From: Lactarius indigo
Taxonomy: Eukaryota > Basidiomycota > Agaricomycetes > Russulales > Russulaceae
Direction of reading: 5' to 3'
DNA length: 64,000 nt
Assembly: GCA_025766275.1 (NCBI GenBank)
Contig: JAFKAC010000012.1
Span: forward strand, 744,001 to 808,000
Part shown: positions 36,001-49,288 of the stretch, piece by piece
Layout of the letters: each line of letters begins with the position of its first letter
Position numbering within the stretch: position 1 is the first letter of the stretch
Notes under the pieces: model-generated
Seen by the model: only the letters and a program-made list of their open reading frames with translations
What the model was told of the DNA's origin: nothing
Database searches by the model: none
Program-made: the position numbers and the translations under genes

Positions 36001-36840
36001 CTCAGACCGCCCCATAGATCCGATTCTGGATTGCCTTGCAGGTGAAAAAACTGCGACCGGGTAATCGCCTTGGCTGACAGGTGTGAACCTTACAGTTTGT
36101 ATGAGAAGCCCGCTGGCATACAGTCGCGTGCGAGGAGTTGAAACATGGATTATCTGAGTCCATAAGCGGTGGCGCAGGTTTTGTTTTCAGTAACGCATAT
36201 CGCAAATGCGGCGACGTTGTTTTGGGCTGCACCTTCCAGTATGAACATCCCTCTTCCGATGCGAGCGCTGGTAGTTTTCGCAATGGAATGAGGTTCTTGC
36301 AATGGCAGGTGAGTCACGTGATGACAGCAGAAAAAAAATATTGTTTTCGAAGGTGAGAATAGGAGGACAGCAACGCACTCAGGATGTCCAGTCTCCTCAT
36401 GTCGCGCAAACTACTTCGCGGCGGCCTTGGTCGCATTGTAGCGGTGCCGGGTCCAGCTGGAGGAACCGCAGCCCACTCTGCGCAGGCGGGGCAGCCTACC
36501 TCAAGGCCTACCTTCTCTTCGGTATTAGGTCGTCGGCGTTAGCCTGAGGCCATAGGAGAGTGTGGATATTTTTATACGATCCATTGGCACAATGAACATA
36601 GGGTGATGGAAGGGGTGTCACGGTCAATGATGGGGTAATAAGAAGCTGTCCCGGCATGGGCAAAGGCGTGGGGGTCAGACTTCAATTGTACTGTACATAT
36701 TCATTTCGACGTGCCGCTGGTACCACGTCGTCTGGTTACGAACTGATTCCAAACCATCAGACGCGTCCCACGCATAAGCGTCGCGCATGTGTTGCGATCA
36801 TTGATATTGAAATCTCATTCTGGCTGAATGCTCAACGCGT
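36000..36840. other. Intergenic before STAND B
   Basis: No gene or RNA recognised. The last 150 bases begin the promoter block shared by the three STAND paralogues. Confidence 0.4.
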
Positions 36841-36897
36841 CTATCGTCGATGCACTCTCCTGTACACATTGGCGCTCGCTGGCGCCTCATGGAGAGG

Positions 36898-36907
36898 CGT
36901 GGCCACG
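36898..36907. promoter_or_regulatory. Conserved dyad upstream of STAND gene B
   Basis: CGTGGCCACG, a perfect palindrome 85 bases before the ATG, next to the GCCTC-N5-GAGGC inverted pair. Confidence 0.4.
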
Positions 36908-36991
36908 AGGCAGTGTAACTGTCTGCCCAGCGTTCCCACCCTCACCTATACTCATATCATCCTCGGTTCCTCCACAGTCGCTACTCCTCCC

Positions 36992-39900
36992 ATGTCCCAG
37001 ACGACTTCCGCAGTCGCACCGTCCTCACGCTTCCAAGACATCTTCAACGCTGCCTTAAAGTCATACCAAAAGCAGACCAAGAAGGATCTTATCGCACATC
37101 CGCTTGCCTCCCAATTACAATCATGCGACTCAATCAGCGCCATCATTGCCGTGCTTCAAGACCAAGTCCGGGAATTCGATCAAGCTCGCAGTGGCGATGA
37201 GAGATTGACAAAGTGGTTGGTCCCAACCGTAAACGTCTTGTACGCGTTTTCTGTCGCCGTCTCCGAGGGCGTCGGTCTGGTAAGTCTTGACATTTGAGCA
37301 AATGTGGACCTCTCTGATGTATATTTTGCAGGTTTTTTCGCCTGCGAAAGCGATCTTTGCCGGCATCGGTGTCTTCCTTTTGGAAAGTACCCTATCTATT
37401 CTCTAAGTGGATCATTCTGATGCCGAGGGCCTTATAGGCTGCCAAGGATGTCGCAGCGAGCAAAGATGCTCTTGCAGAGCTCTTCGAACGGATAGGGTTC
37501 TTTTTCAACCGGCTCGAAACTTACACGGAGGTGACACCAACTGCGGCGATGACAAACGTAATCACGAAGATAATGGTGGAAGTACTCACGATCTTTGGGA
37601 TTGCAACGAAAGAGCTAAGGCGGGGATCAACAAGTGAGTCTATCATCCGCCGTCTATCAATCTCCACTGAAGTATGCGTAGAAAAGTTCCTGAAGAAATT
37701 GGCTGGGAAGACTGACCTGGAGGATGCGGTCAAGAAGCTAGACAGATTGACTCAAGAGGAGGCACGGATGGCGCTTGCAGAGGTCCTGAGGATCACACAC
37801 AACGTCCACGACGAAGTAAAAGTGGTTGACAATAAAGTGGGGGACGTGGGCGACAAAGTGCAATGCGTTGATGATAAGGTTCAAATAGCCATTGAGGGTG
37901 CGCGACGCGTGTCTAGCTAATAGCAAATGCCTTCTAACTTTTTTTTTTCTTTTCCTTTCAGATGGGAAGGAGACGAGAGTGGTGGCGACAGAGGCGAAAT
38001 CAATTATCCAGAAGACGGCAAACAACGTAGATGAACTCAAGTGTTCGTGATCTCGTAACCTCGTCGTCGCTCGCTGCTCGCACTCAAACATACTCACAGG
38101 GACCCAACTAAAACAGCTTCTACGAGCGTGGCTCTCTCCCGCAGATCCGTCCACAAATCATAACATTGAGCAAAAGGCTCAACACAAGGGAACGACGGTC
38201 TGGTTCTTTCAAGGGAGTATCTTCATCGAATGGAAGTCTACTGGTTCCCTCTTGTGGATCCACGGAAAACGTGCGCATTTGTCAGCGTCTTTCACGCTCG
38301 CGCTTTCTGACAGACTCCGATTTTCGTAGCGGGCTCTGGGAAAAGCGTCATCTGGTTTGTTGTTCCTTGCTTGCTTCCGGTCAGAACTCATTTCTCGCCA
38401 GTTCTTCCGTCATTCAAGACATTATGGCTCTATGCGAAGCGGGGTCAGCAATCATGGCCTACTTTTACTTCGATTTCAAGGATCTCAGAAAGCAAACTTG
38501 TCACGACCTGCTACTTTCTCTTGTATCCCAGCTTTCCACTCGCTCTAGTCCTTGCTGCGACATTCTTCACCACGTTTATGAAACACACGAAAATGGCACT
38601 CGACAACCGAGTGACAACACTTTGAAAGCATGCCTTAAGGAGATGCTAAGACTACTGGGACAGGGCCCACTTTTCATTGTCCTGGATGCGCTCGACGAAT
38701 GTCCTGACTCGCCCGGAATTCCGTCTCCCCGTTATGAGGTCCTCCAACTGGTAAAGGAACTCGTCAACCTTGACCTGCAAGGGCTTCACATTTGCGCGAC
38801 CAGTCGCCCTGAAGTTGACATCCGAGCTGTCCTCGAACCGCTTGCGTCTCGTTCGGTTTCCCTCCATGAAGAAAGTGGACAAAAATCGGACATCGCCGAC
38901 TACGTTCAAAGTGTCGTAAACTCACCCCTGAGTGCGGCGATGAGGAGATGGAGAGCAGACGATAGAAATCTAGTAATCAAGACGCTGACAGAACGAGCTG
39001 ATGGAATGTGAGAGCATCAAGTTATTCTATGCTAACGGCGGTTTCTCATGTTGCCATACAGGTTCAGATGGGTATTTTGTCAGTTAGATGCGCTGCAACA
39101 TTGCTTCCCACCGAACCTCCGCCAATTCCTCAATGAAATGCCTGAGTCCTTGGACGAGACATACGAGCGGATATTGAAAGGAATCAATAAGGCTCAAAAG
39201 GATAACGCACATCGCCTGTTACAGTGCCTTGCCGTAGCTGTCCGGCCGCTTCGAATTGAGGAGCTCGCGGAACTACTGGCGTTCGATTTTCAAGCGTCGA
39301 GCTCGGGAGGGATTCCGAAGTTGAAGGAGGACTGGCGGTGGGACGACCAAGAGGAAGCTGTACTTTCGACATGTTCAAGTTTGATCGCCATCGTCCCTCG
39401 AGGTCGTTCGCGGGTGGTGCAATTCTCTCACTTTTCGGTGAAGGAGTACCTTACGTCGGCTCGTTTGGCACAATCTCAAGGCGATGTTTCACGATTTCAT
39501 GTCGATCTCGAGGCTGCGCATACTATCCTGGCGCAGGCGTGCTTGGGGACGCTACTCCGGCTTGATGAAGATGCTGATGCCAATGTGTTTCCTCTGGTGA
39601 TATACTCTGCTCAGCACTGGGTTGACCATGCACGATTCGAGAAAGTGTCATCACGCGTACGGGATGGGATGTATGACCTATTTGACAGCTCCAAGCCACA
39701 TTTCGCAGCGTGGCTCCGGGTGTATGACGTGGACACAGACTGGGACCTCTTCTCGCACTCGCAGCCACAGGGTGTTGGTTCCCCGCTTTACTATGCCGCA
39801 TTCTATGGACTTTATGACTTGACCGAACGTTTGATTATGAAGCATCCGGAACAAGTAAATGCGAGTGGCGGCCGCATCGTAGCTCCGCTTCCGGCAGCTT

Positions 39901-40475
39901 TGCACAATGGACACTTCGGTGTCGCGAGTTTACTCCACAAGCATGGTGCAGACGCGAATGTCCGAGGGGACTACGACAGGACTCCGCTGTACACTGCGTC
40001 GATCGATGCACGCGTCGACATCATGCAGTGGCTACTCAGTCACGGTGCAGATGTAAATGCTTGGAAACGCGACCGCCACACACCACTCCACATAGCAGTA
40101 TTCTATAGGCATATCGACGCTGTCCTAGTGCTGCTTGAGCACAACGCAGACGTCAACTTGCGGAATTCCTACGGCCGGACTCCATTGCTCAACACCATAA
40201 CCTACTCTGATTATCAAGACGGAAAGGTCAGCGTCGTGCAGCGACTACTGGAACACGGGGCGGACCCAAACGCATGCGACGACAACCACTCGACTTCGTT
40301 ACATCATGCCTCATCCCGGGGGTTGCTCGAGGTCGTTCGAGTGCTACTCAGTTACGGAGCGGATGTGGATGGGAGAGATGGGGAGGGAAGGACGCCATTC
40401 CAAGTGGCCTCGTCAAACGGGCACCATGAAGTGACGAAACTACTGTTAAAACACGGTGCTGTGACTCTGCCGTAG
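36992..40475 (+). CDS. Goodbye-NACHT-ankyrin STAND protein B
   Basis: Nine exons (36992-37279, 37332-37382, 37438-37633, 37682-37897, 37962-38042, 38100-38270, 38330-38354, 38402-39007, 39062-40475) would give 1015 residues. The Goodbye domain spans 1-178, followed by a coiled linker with two or three heptads (VGDKVQC type), Walker A GKPGSGKS (about 333-340), VLDALDEC and ATSRPE, then the helical NACHT tail with QFSHFSVKEYL, and seven ankyrin repeats. The family role is that of a cytosolic non-self or damage sensor. Like gene A, the donor after exon 2 reads GAAAGT, and reading through gives a TAA within nine codons. All other junctions are GT-AG and in phase. Confidence 0.83.
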
Positions 40476-40479
40476 TTAA

Positions 40480-40720
40480 TATTCGTTCACGTTTCAGCTA
40501 TCGACACGGGGAAATCTATTACTGTAATACCAGAAGTCTTTGTGCTATCATAGATGAAGCGGGAAGTGGCGCCGCTAATGCCTGAGGCTTGAGGGGCCGA
40601 CGAGTCGATGAGCCTCACAGAATATGTGCTCCCCTGCCATCAACATCCGTATTCGACCCCATGCGGAGAAGCGCGACTCGCACACCGGCCACGCTTCACA
40701 TAATTTATTGACACAGGCAC
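40480..40720. other. Intergenic between STAND B and relic
   Basis: Matches 23130-23560 and 60414-60770. No gene seen. Confidence 0.45.
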
Positions 40721-40721
40721 A

Positions 40722-41680
40722 CTCATTTGCGCTTTGCGAGCACCTTCGTGACGGCAGCGTTGATGACGCTAGCTGCGCGCTTGCACTCCTTGTGCAACAG
40801 CATCGTCGTGATGGCAAGCTGGATGATCGGATGTACCGCGATGAGCTCTTGACCACGCAGCCGCGGCGCGCGTACGGTCCACACGCCCACCTCATATACG
40901 ATATCCATATCCTGCAGCAGGCTCTCCTCGCCCGTTATATCAAACGACGGTGCTGAGCGCGGCGCAGGGGTCGTGGGTATCGGAGGCCTGGCAGACGCGG
41001 ATGCGGACGGCTTCGCCACAGAACGCAGGTGGACGTGGACGATCGGCGACGTGGGATGCGAGGGAATTGTGATGACCTCAACCCAGTCAAGAAGGCTTGG
41101 GTCGCACCCACGTCCTCTTGCAACATGCTCAGGACCGGCGGCTTGCTCCGCAGGATGTTGATCCCCTCCGAGGCGGAGACCGCTGGGACTGCTGCGGAGA
41201 AGATCATTGACATCACACGGACGCACTAATCGCACCATAAGATCCAAGAGGTCCACAGCTACTGACACCATATTTGTAAAGGGTCCCTATCGCGTCTATC
41301 TAGATAGTTTCGTTGCTGGCGAGACCCGTGTAGTTGTGGCCGGAAGATTGAGGTCCCGCTTGCCCGCATTGGCGAGTTTTCTCCTGGGGCCATTTTCACC
41401 AGAGATCACAGAGTTCAGAGGCGAGATCGCATTGTTCATCTAGAGTGAAAGGGGCACCTAGGTCCATTCAACCACGAGCTGACATCAACCACCTGTCGCG
41501 TCAGACGTTGGTCAATGTGGGCCAGCGGACAGACACTTAGAGGGCTGACCATTTCAGGAAATCTTTTCGCTGTTGTCTGCGCGGGTACGGAAGTCGGAAT
41601 TGTAGAAGGGTGCTCATGGCGAGGAGGACCAAGAGTATTTCTATTCTTTTTAGAAAACGGACTCTGCCTGTGTAAGAACA
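40722..41680 (-). pseudogene. Decayed gene of unknown family, copy B
   Basis: Minus-strand remains of the same gene as at 23556-25161: PSFDITGEESLLQD, VHPIIQLAITTML, ending KVLAKRK, and upstream CPLAHIDQRLTRQ. The block matching GAPLTPDEQFDLAS is in a different frame here and runs into stops. More broken than copy A. Confidence 0.5.
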
Positions 41681-42400
41681 TAGGCTAAAAATGCGAAGAG
41701 GCTCGAGCGCAGGAGCGACTGAGCCACCGATTGTGGTAACCATAGTTGGGGTAGAGCATAAGGTTGAGTGACGTGGGTCTCTCGACTGAGTTGGTCGCGT
41801 TCTACGCCTTTGAGTGCCTCTCTCTCTTTTCCGAATTTGGGTATTTGTATTTACTTGTACTTTATTTGTAATTGTCCGCCACAAACGCTGTATGCTATCT
41901 ATTCGAGTTGGCATTGTGACCGGCATTGATCCTGGCATTGACGCCACTAATGCGCGCACAGTGTTTCGTATATGTTTTTGTTGTGGAGAACAGTGCTAGG
42001 TACGCTTGGATATATCTCTGAGAGTCTGAGCGCTGATCGATGATCATTGGTCACGTTGCTTGAGAAGGCCCTTCTTATCATATGCGCGTCCACGTCATGC
42101 GATAAAATTGTCGGTACCCCGTAGGTACAGTACTGGGGGTTGCGTCTGTTCGCTTGCTATTCCGAACGCCACGGTCTGTGCCTTCATTGCAGTAAAGCCT
42201 CATTCAATGCACCAGGGGTGTAGAGCATCTATCCACGGCCCCCATAGAGCTCAACTTATTGCATAGGCCCACGGATCACTTACAGTAATTCGGTATCTCC
42301 GACAGGGTTCTTTGTCTTCTCGTCAATAGGGAACCAAATTACGCGTCGTTTATTTCTATCTTTTGAATCTCTCCACGTCACGATGAGCTATCCGATCTCG
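41681..42400. other. Intergenic, end of duplicated block
   Basis: Matches 25160-25620 in part, then carries the promoter side of FAD oxidase B. No gene seen. Confidence 0.4.
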
Positions 42401-42412
42401 CCCAGTCGCTGA

Positions 42413-42419
42413 TATAAAT
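42413..42419 (+). promoter_or_regulatory. TATA box of FAD oxidase copy B
   Basis: TATAAAT 57 bases before the ATG within a stretch conserved with copy A, from 'ctccacgtcacga' to 'aactaacac'. Confidence 0.6.
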
Positions 42420-42475
42420 GTCCTATATCCGCTGAAACTGATACTGTGGAAGTTTTCCTTAACTAACACGACCCA

Positions 42476-44458
42476 ATGTTGGGGACCTCTTTTCTTGGGA
42501 GCACTTTCCTTGCTGCCTCCGTGCTATGCCAGCAGTTTCCTGTGACCAAATACAAGGGCACATGCCAGAATATAGAGGCGACCATCTCCTCCGCCTCACA
42601 AGTATTCTATCCAGGTGGGTCCTCATACCATATTATTGGCCGTCTCAATAAGAGTTCAATCTCCATAAATGATGCCGGACCCAAAGGATCGCAGGAGTTT
42701 GAAGCAGATATTTCTCACTGGGCCAACTCGAGTTCTCAAGTATCCGCATGTTCTGTTGAACCGGGAACGCCCCAGGACGTCGGCTTAATCGCAAGTGCCA
42801 TCATCGTCTATCCCCGCCATCAGGCTGACGTTACTCTCCGTGAACGCCGCAGCTTCGCGAACTTGCCTCGACGCGCACGCCATTCGCAGTCAAGGGCGCT
42901 GGGCACTCTCTCAATCTCGGGTTCTCGTCTACCCTCGGTGTACAGATCTCGCTGACACGCTTTAACGACATCGTCATCAATGAGGATTCTGAGACAGTCG
43001 TGATCGGAGCAGGTCTCACCTGGACGGATGTGTACGTGTCCCTCATCCCCAAGGGTATCAATGTCGTCGGTGGTCGACTGAATGGCGTCGGGGTTTCGGG
43101 TTTGACGCTTGGGGGAGGTAAGCATTTTGCCTGACTCCTAGGTACACGACGCAGATTCGAAACTATGCTCGCCTGACAGGATACTCTTGGAAGACGAACC
43201 AATTTGGTCTCACATTAGACACCGTGACCGAGTTTGAGCTCGTATTGCCAACTGGAGAGGTGACAATCGTGACTGAGAAACATGAAGATCTTTGGTTTGG
43301 GCTTAGGGTATGTCCCGACCAGGGCTACGGTGGCAGGATAGCGAACTCACTGGCGCTTTGTTGGTTAGGGTGGACTCAACAATTATGTGAGTTCGCCTAG
43401 TGGTTAATTCCCGCAAGACTAAATGAGTACGTCGACCAGGGGATCGTCACGAAGTTCACCCTGAAATCACATAAACAGCCAGATATTTGGGTGCGTAAAT
43501 ACTTCTTCCGCGGAAGTGGTACCCTAACGGTGTATGTGGTAGGCTGCCCTGATCAACTTTGTTGGAGATCAGGTGGACGGGGCTCAAAAGGCTTTCTCCA
43601 AGTTCCTCTCTGAGCCACACGACCACAAAGCGGCACAACTGGGAGAGTTTGTCTATGCCAACGGCACGGTAAGCCTGCCAACTTTCTTCATCGCAACCTG
43701 ATTGTAGGATCCAAGTAGCTAGTATTTGGTATTTCGTTGTTTTATGACGGACCAGAACCTCCTCTGGGTCTGTACGACGAGTTGTTGAACCTACCAAGCA
43801 CTTCCAAGTCCATCATCGAGGGTTCCTTCGTCGATTTCGTTGCGGGTCAATTCCTCCCTCTATTTGAACGGTAAAGTAAACCACAGCTTGCGTGCGAATT
43901 TCAGTTTTCGTTTACATGCTCGTGCAGAGGTTACTTTGGTAGTTTCCCCATGCTGCACTACACAGAGCCCATCATGAACGCGCTCAAGAACGAGACCGAG
44001 GTATGTTACTGGGGTAGTATTTCTTCACGTTAACATGTCGTTCACCCTCGTTCGTTATACAGTTCTACGGCAAGAAATTGAGCCATTATGACCCGAGCGC
44101 ATTGGTCGTTTATACTCTTGATCCTTTCGAGTCTGACTTATTCACACACGGAAGTCCATCTGCTTATCCTCCCGACCGCACTCGGCCCGTCTATCCATCG
44201 GGCATATACTACGGGTGGACTCATGAGTCGGCCGACAAGCACATGGCTGAGGCCATGCGCACATCGACCGCGACGCTGGAAAGAGCCGGAATCCAAGACG
44301 GCCAGAAGTTGGAGAATGCGGCGGCCTACGTGAACTATGCGATATCTGGGACGCCGCTGGAAAATATGTATGGTGGAAACTTGCCGCGGTTGCGCAGAAT
44401 CAAAGAGAAGTATGACCCTAAGGATGTGATGGGCCTCGCAGGTGGATGGAAGTTCTGA
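42476..44458 (+). CDS. Secreted FAD-linked oxidase (berberine-bridge type), copy B
   Basis: Ten exons (42476-42614, 42687-42790, 42853-43117, 43180-43307, 43369-43386, 43440-43490, 43543-43668, 43719-43870, 43928-44000, 44063-44458) encode 483 residues, exactly as in copy A. Signal peptide, GAGHS (covalent-FAD histidine about 99), GVSGLTLGGG, GGLNNYG and the C-terminal BBE segment are all present. Intron 2 begins ATC|GCAAGT: the GT donor of copy A (GTAAGC) has become a GC donor whose following bases are strengthened to the GC-intron consensus. The gene lies downstream of STAND B and its relic, whereas copy A lies divergent to STAND A. The substrate is unknown. Confidence 0.88.
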
Positions 44459-47400
44459 GAACTGTGCACTCTTTTTATTATTTCTGATCGTCCCATACGT
44501 ACGGCGCCCTTTAAAGACCACCATTTGTCTCTTCCCAGTAGTTTGTTTTGTTATATGATGAGTCTCCGTTTTTTTACTACTAGTAGATTCTAATGCCCTA
44601 GGCGTAATTAGCTTGTGCACTTACCGCGAAAGAAGCCCTTCCAGACCCGATCGTACGCATCTATCATAAGCTTCCGAACGGAGGGTAGTTGGCCTCCATC
44701 TCGTACTAGTGGTTGCCTGCCTTGCCCTAACTTGATGAACCTGACTAGTGAACACCTCAGAGCCAGGCTCACCAATGGTAAGCGCCTGTCGCATTTCCAT
44801 ACAATGTCGTACCGATGTCGTACTGACAGGTAATTCTGAGACTTTCACCCAATGCAGGGTATTAGGAGATAATTTATTGTACTGAGAACAGTGCAGTGCG
44901 TTTTGTCTCGGCTCTCGGGAACAACAAGGGAAGCAATACAGGTCATGCTTCGTATATTTATTTATTTTTATTTTTTTTGAATGAATTTGTATTCCGGAGC
45001 AGTATATAAAGATACAAAGCCGGTCTTCGACACGTGAAGTGGAAATTAAGTACAGTTGGACGTAAGCGAGGCTCACATGCGGGAATAAAGGCTAATAAGT
45101 AGATGCCGAAACACGTACAGAAGGCCCCCTCAGACTAGAGGAGACTGGGTCACGGGAAAGATATGAGGGTGAGTAATGCTTCGTATATTTGGTCCCACCA
45201 TTATCACGATGGACCACGGTGGGCTGGAACACGTCGGAAGTGTACCTTTGAATACCTCTTTATATTTCCAGCGCCCAGCCGCTACCCTAGCCTGAGAACG
45301 AAAGCGAGGGGAACTGACGGAACATGCTACAGTGCATATCAATGCACCGACCATCCGAGTCATCACCAATTCACCAGAGTAGCTCCACGTCTATGAAATG
45401 GCAATGTACGGAGTAAACTCAGACCCAGAAACCTGTAGGCTCAGAGGAGAACGACCCTACGGCCTAAGTTTAACCAATGTAGAGCTATCGTAGAGATACA
45501 ATGCACCAGACACGTGGTATTGGTAGGATATAGTCTGGTGTGTACCCACCAGAGAAATATGACTAGCGTGCAACCGTTACACCCTATTCCAAACCACCAC
45601 AATTGAGTGCTATTTCTAGATATCCGGTGCCTTTGTGCTTTGACTGCGGCCCTAATATCATCGTTTCCTGAGGGTCGTTTCTCATTTATATACAGCGAAT
45701 CGTATATAATAACGGGCTACTTACCGGGCTTTCACAGCACTGTACGATCGTTAACGTGACAGGAACAATTTCCCCGGGTGATAGACGAGAAAGGTACCGC
45801 TACGGCGTCACACCGTCTCTGGCTCGGTTCCTGGAAGGAAGCTATAGACACCATACCTGAAACAAGCTTGAGAGCGAACACCGCCGGTGTGTTAGCAGAA
45901 AAGGTCTTCCATTTTTTCTGCCCGAATCGTATCTGGAGGGTGCATGGAAGCACCTACCCAGTTAATGTTTACTTTGTTGTCTGTACCGTGCATACTCCTT
46001 GGGCGAATTCCATCGGATCCTTATCATTGGCGCTATTCAATCACATCGATTGGGGATAAGGCGAAGAGGTAGAAAGGACGGATCCCAGAATGGTCACCTC
46101 TGGGCAATCGAAACGGACCTGCTGAATGCCCTTGCTTCTGCCAGGTCATAGACCCACCGTGACCAGTAGGCATAGGTGCACCGAGCTCCGCAGGCACTTT
46201 TTCGGAGAACGAGCCCCTTCGGGGCGATTTCTTATCGTGAATACGGTATTTCTCTGAGAAGCCACGGTAGTACGTGCACTAGATTTTGAAGAAATGCTTA
46301 CCCTGAGCTATGACGTAGTTGGACATAAGACGCACCTCCCATTATATGCCTGACTAGGCCTGACTCTTTGTAACCCCGCTGTGAGCGCAATAGTTGCTCC
46401 AAAAAAACTGGGTGTCAAAAAGTTCAGGAGTACAGTAGCCTGAGTGTGGTCGAAGAGTGCGCCAGCAGTACGTCGGTTTACGATTTGGAGGCGGCAATTG
46501 ATGCATTGTCCCTATTCAGGCCACCCTACAACGAATAAACCAACAGAGCCGCATTACTGTAAAGCCAGCCTTTGAAGACGATATCCGTGGAGCCGAAGAG
46601 CGTCCTCAGGAACCGTATCGGCAATGTCGGCCGCGGCCGCGAGTTGATTTGTTTGTATCTGTTTTGTCCCGCAGCTTACAATCTCGGAGTCCGTCCCGCT
46701 TTTCATCTTTAATTTCTGGCTCTCTTCCATTCCATCGAGATCTGAGAGTAGTAACGCGAAGTAGAACTAAAGGGCCTGGTATCTTGGGGGCCTCTCATTC
46801 TATGCAAGTGGCACAGGAGTTCAAGCTCAAGCTTCAAGGTTTCATTGCGCGTTCTAGATCTCAAGGGGTCACAGCGACGCATACTACGTTAGGTTGACGG
46901 GGGGATGATGTCAGGCGTAAGCGACAGCGCCTCACGCACCCGATACAGGGTACAATATGGAACCCTTAACAATCCGTGGATGGGTGTTCTTCCATTCACG
47001 GGACATGATATTTTGGTCACCAGATAACTGGGACGAAGTGATACAATACCGTCCAGCGTGGTACGTTTTGCCGCTGGAGTCAGCTCGTATTCTACCGCTT
47101 CGTATCTTCCCGCGATTCGGGTGTCCTTCCACTATCACGACATTGGCGATACCTTTCTGACGACGCTTAAGTTAGGGGGCATCACGAGATATGGTACCCA
47201 TTCCGCGGGAGGCAACCCTCATTTTCGGAACCAAAAGCATTCGTCGGGTCTGCAACATGTATGATGCGTGATAGTTCATACTGTAGGGCATGTGCGCCAA
47301 AGAGGAAAAGAGGAATGTTCTATTTGTTAAGATAGGGGTCCAACTCGGCGTACTCATTCTATCTTATCCATCACATTTTTATGATTGCTCTTTCCCACGG

Positions 47401-47590
47401 AGTTATGCAGATGAATTCAGTCAACAAAGCGCCTTCCTTTTAATATTAGTTTCATCCCCACACCCCCCACTGTACATCTATGCTGAGGTGGTGCCATCAT
47501 TCTTTCTGCCCTCCCCGCCTCGGCTATTCTGGGGTGGCTCGACACTGGAGCCGAGAACTTCGCCTCTGAGAATGAGCGGATCTCTTTGGG
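44459..47590. other. Long gene-free stretch
   Basis: Three kilobases with only short open frames. I see no tRNA box B, no transposase-like peptide and no repeat shared with the rest of the window, apart from T/A-rich runs at 44960-44980. Confidence 0.4.
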
Positions 47591-47599
47591 CCACGACGA

Positions 47600-49288
47600 T
47601 TATCGACTTGTATGCCACAGTTCTCGCATTATCTCGCGCGCACCCCAGGTCTTGGTACCGTGTTTTCTTTGCTTTGATAACTATTGCCCACCGCTTGTGT
47701 TTTCCCTCCTCAGTTCGCGGTAGACTTCGCTCGTCGGGACAACTCATGCACACAGATATCGGCGTGTGGCGTGCGGCCTGGCGCGATGGACAATCTCATC
47801 ACCATCGTTAGCGATATATCCCTCGGTCCGCCTGGTGACAGCCGATCTGGGATACCGTGGGTTTGAAAGCTTAGGTTCACACGCACGCTCTTCGCAAACA
47901 AGTGTTCTGGGAACAGCGCTAACCCTGTTTCGCCAACCCCTGGTGTTCGCATCACGACACCGTCCTTAATGAGGAAGTGGGGTCCGTCGAAATCGGTGCA
48001 GGACATACCTGGACATAAGTGTGCTCATACCTCGTCCTCAAAAGTCTTAGTGGTGCTGGCGTCGTCGATTTTATCGTTTGCGAAGGTAGGCGTTCTTCCA
48101 CCTTGCGCCGCACGCATTGTCCGACGTCATACCCGTGCGGCAGGACGCTCTTCAAAGTTGGAAGATACCAAACACTATGGGGTCACAATGGACAGTCATG
48201 GCAAAGGGAGGTTCGAAACATTACGTGAACTTGTTGAGAAGGCCCTCGAGAGTACAGCCGATAACAATTTCGTCTTAATCAAGGAATCGTCACCAAATAT
48301 ACTTTGAAGACGCACAAGTCTGGGTACGTCTTTTGAATTGTGTCCATTACGGATCGCGTTCTGATAGTGCAAGCTCAAGGTGCTCTGCTTGCCTTCTTAG
48401 GAGACTAGATAAAACCGGCATATACCGCCTTTGCCAAGTGGCTTCCTGTAGAACATGATCGCAAGGGTGCTCACCTGGGCGCCATCGCTTACAGTAATGC
48501 CCCGGTCAATTTTACAAGTTTCCAGGCGCGACTTGTTTCGTAATGGCCCAACCTGGTCGGGTTCCGGTTACAGTAGTGCTCTTCTACGACGGGCTAACGC
48601 CCCCAGAATGTCTCCACAAGAATTCACTTAACCTCCCGAATTTCGCGCGAGGCCAACCACGCAAGGTGACTTCTTGAAATACGTGTTGAGCATAAATGTA
48701 CCTGCACTCGAACGGTACAGGACAGTTCCGAATCTACAGTATGTGCGTCTTCCACTTACAGTAAGTTAACCTTCTTCCTCGGAAGGTTTATGACAACTTT
48801 ACGTTGATGTCGCAATATTCAGCGCCGGTCTTGAAAGCGGCCACCGATGATGTCAAGGTGTTACGCGTCGTCGTCTCGATCTATTGGTCTCATCTCAGGT
48901 CACTAACTTTGACTTGAGACGCAGACCTGAGGTGACAAAAGATAGGGACACCTTGGTTATCTTTAGCTTTGATGGGTTCGAGTCCGACATCTTTACACAA
49001 GCGGGGCTATCCGCGTTACTGCCAAACCGTTCCCGCACCGTCCTCCCATCGGGCCTTTTCGTCGGGTGGTAAGACAACTTGAAGTCCCTCGACACCTATT
49101 CGTACGACAGTGCGCAGTCTGAGCGCATTATTAAAGCCGAGATCAAAGGCAGCCAGAACCGGAGGGATGCAGTGCGTTATGATAACTATGCGATGTACGG
49201 GACTACTCGGAACGCGAAACGGCCGCCTGAGAAGTATGATCTTCCAGAATCCAGCATCATAGATCTCACGGGCGAGCTCAAGTTTTGA
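47600..49288 (+). pseudogene. Dead third copy of the FAD oxidase
   Basis: Pieces of the same enzyme can be followed in order. FAVDFARRDNSCTQISACGVRPG (47711 on) matches exon 2, then a TRTLFANK-like piece of exon 3 near 47880, GAGxT-type remains near 48000, and VIFSFDGFESDIFTQAGLSALLPNRS (about 48956-49030), which matches the YTLDPFESDLFTHGSPSAYPP segment. The end (YDNYAMYG, PPEKYD, DLTGELKF, stop 49286-49288) matches the BBE tail. Frameshifts, stops and missing motifs, including the FAD histidine region, make it non-functional. It lies on the same strand as copy B. Confidence 0.75.

Noticed and set aside
48960..48985. GGTTCGAGTCC resembling a tRNA box B
   Set aside because: It is the codons for DGFES of the dead FAD oxidase, and no box A or cloverleaf fits.
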